Positions 62,617-64,000 of a stretch of DNA of 64,000 nucleotides are shown here, piece by piece. Position 1 is the stretch's first letter, and every line of letters starts with the position of its first letter. The stretch covers positions 1-64,000 of the forward strand of contig JBBJMP010000027.1 in NCBI GenBank assembly GCA_037718865.1. The letters run 5' to 3'. A model generated the notes under the pieces. That model was not told the origin of the DNA. It saw only the letters and a program-made list of their open reading frames with translations, and ran no database searches. Made by a program: the position numbers and the translations under genes. This DNA is from JADCRZ01 sp037718865. GTDB taxonomy: Bacteria; Bacteroidota; Bacteroidia; Chitinophagales; Chitinophagaceae.

Positions 62617-63731
62617 GTGTGACGAATTGTAAGTTAATTTAGTATCACCTAGCAAGTGGCTGACCGGTGTAGGTCCATTTAAACGGCTTAGCTCTTTGCT
62701 CATTGTAAGTTTTAACATACTTCATCAATTGATCGATTAGTTGTTTTCTCGATTTCCATACTCCCCCTTTTAGAACATCCTTGGTTAGCATGTTGAACCA
62801 TATTTCAATTTGGTTTAGCCAGGATGAATAAGTTGGCGTAAAGTGCAAGGTTATCCTCTTTTTTGTACTGATCCATTGCTCAACGATTTTATGTTTATAA
62901 ACGGTTAGATTATCGACGATCAAGTGCAAATGTTTACGTGGATACTTCCTATAGAGTTCCTTTAGAAATATTAGAAAGTTTTCAGCATTGTTTTTATCCA
63001 CAGTTTTTGCCGCAATCTCTCCCTGATGAACTGATAAAGCAGCCAGTAAAGCTACTGTGCCGTTGCGTTTATAAGTAGCTGTCAAACGTTTCGGAGCCTT
63101 TTCTTTCAATGGTAATATCGGTTGTGTTCTATCTAAAGCCTGTATTTGGGTCTTCTCATCCACACATAGTACAAGAGCGTTTTGCGGGGGATCCATATAT
63201 AGCCCTACGATGTTAACCATCTTGCTTTCAAACTCAACATCAGTGCTTTTACCACACCAATACTCGATCTTGTGGGGCTTCAGATCAGCTTGCTTTAATA
63301 TCTGTTGAACCTTACCCTGGCTCATACCTACCTGTTGGGCTATGCGCCGCTGACTCCAATTTGTATAGCCCTTACCTGGCTTCCTGGTGGCAAGTTCAAT
63401 TACACTGGCCTTTTTAGCTGCACTAAACACAGGTGGCTTTCCACTTCGTGGCGCGTCTTTCAACCCCTCCAATCTATTGTTAGAAAACCGCTGGCGCCAT
63501 TTGTTTATGATTACTTCACTCACACCAAGTTCTTGCCGGGTTTCAACAAAACTTTTCCCAGAATGCCAACATAATATTATCTGCACTCTCTCCACCATCC
63601 TTTTTTCCGCCTTGCCGCTACGTGCTATAAATTGTAGCTCTATTAATTCCTCCGGGTTCAGCATAAGGGCCTTCTTTTAGCCATATCTTTTTCCAACAAA
63701 TATACTAAATTTACTTAGTATTCATTACACT
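62617..63731 (-). mobile_element. IS630-family element, second type
   Basis: A 1,115-bp element with imperfect terminal repeats of about 30 bp (left begins GTGTGACGAATTGTAAG; right ends with ATTCATTACAC), flanked by TA at 62615-62616 and 63732-63733. It is not closely related to the IS630 element at 40813, as the transposases differ. Confidence 0.88.
62645..63664 (-). CDS. IS630-family transposase, single frame
   Basis: A 339-residue intact transposase. The N-terminus has paired HTH motifs (GVSEVIINKWRQRF and WSQRRIAQQVGMSQGKVQQIL). The DDE residues are in LCVDEKTQIQALDR, LIVDNLTVYK and SWLNQIEIWFNMLTK. It fills its element and is potentially active. Confidence 0.92.
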   Translation of the reverse strand: MLNPEELIELQFIARSGKAEKRMVERVQIILCWHSGKSFVETRQELGVSEVIINKWRQRFSNNRLEGLKDAPRSGKPPVFSAAKKASVIELATRKPGKGYTNWSQRRIAQQVGMSQGKVQQILKQADLKPHKIEYWCGKSTDVEFESKMVNIVGLYMDPPQNALVLCVDEKTQIQALDRTQPILPLKEKAPKRLTATYKRNGTVALLAALSVHQGEIAAKTVDKNNAENFLIFLKELYRKYPRKHLHLIVDNLTVYKHKIVEQWISTKKRITLHFTPTYSSWLNQIEIWFNMLTKDVLKGGVWKSRKQLIDQLMKYVKTYNEQRAKPFKWTYTGQPLAR

Positions 63732-63733
63732 AG

Positions 63734-64000
63734 AGATATAAGTAGAAGATAAAAATTAAATTTTAGATGACGAAGCCCATCTTATCCTGTGCATTCCCAA
63801 AGCAAATATCTTCTATTCTATTAAAATCCACTGTTGCCTTAATTTGTTACAAATTATTACGGTTTAAGTACAATGATTAAAACAAAGTGAACTTACTCTT
63901 GGTAATTTGCTGAAAGTTTGTTTTTTTGCTAAAAATATTAGTAATGAGGAGGGTTTAAATAGGCTCAAAATTTACCACATAGCGAAAACGACTCCTGCTA
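63734..64000. other. Right-edge intergenic sequence, nothing recognised
   Basis: AT-rich, with no supported gene, repeat or hairpin. The island may continue beyond the window. Confidence 0.4.

Overview
The window looks like a chromosome segment of a Bacteroidota bacterium, probably Chitinophagaceae or a close relative. The evidence is Oar-like TonB receptors, a C-terminal type IX secretion sorting domain, TAnnTTTG-type -7 promoter elements with little Shine-Dalgarno signal, a sufBCDSE-sufT operon, and Bacteroidota-type integrases and insertion sequences. The genus cannot be named from this sequence alone.

Bases 1 to about 36,100 are ordinary chromosome. In order they hold an outer-membrane protein start (DUF481-like), a frameshifted Oar-like receptor, an Hsp20 chaperone, a CehA/McbA-type metallohydrolase, a YdeI-like protein, a DsbA-like protein lacking the first active-site cysteine, and a minus-strand cluster of secreted proteins that includes a GH16 glycosidase fused to an unrecognised domain. 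Next come an MBL-fold hydrolase, the complete SUF iron-sulfur operon ending in an Rrf2 regulator, an MFS transporter and a thioredoxin-like protein. An SDR/TetR pair follows, with three copies of a GGAAC-N4-GTTCC operator. Bases 27,558-33,590 carry a compact four-gene minus-strand operon: patatin phospholipase, NDT-like/TPR/SLOG sensor, TPR-trypsin protease, and an N-acetylmuramoyl-L-alanine amidase without a signal peptide. This reads as a predicted defence or self-killing system.

From about 36,100 to the end the region is mobile and heavily rearranged. A decayed glycosidase gene is cut by an IS1595-type element. Next to it is a 22-bp stretch resembling the 3' end of tmRNA (ssrA), likely the attachment site of an island whose tyrosine integrase follows at once. 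The integrase is itself cut by a second, identical IS1595 copy. The island carries an excisionase-like HTH protein, a prim-pol, a DUF3987 helicase-like protein, an iteron-like repeat cluster with a 20-bp perfect inverted repeat, a VRR-NUC nuclease and both terminase subunits. There is no capsid, portal or tail gene. A graveyard of fragments follows (IS66, LytTR, integrases, VOC, IS21, SDH-type protease, serine recombinase, a frameshifted Abi-alpha gene).

Bases 54,823-56,795 hold a diversity-generating retroelement (DGR). A FISUMP-domain lipoprotein has a C-terminal variable repeat (VR), followed by an Avd gene, a template repeat (TR) rich in AAC codons, and a reverse transcriptase (RT). TR and VR align over 192 bp at a constant offset of 730 with no gaps. 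By hand count 37 of 43 differences fall on TR adenines, the DGR signature. The RT has at least two frameshifts and stops before the catalytic YxDD motif, so this DGR can no longer work unaided. The window ends with two abutting ISKra4-type elements, a T9SS-exported SBBP-repeat protein containing an exact 198-bp duplication, and an IS630-type element.

All calls come from reading the sequence and family knowledge; no database search was run. Single-base frameshifts could be assembly errors.
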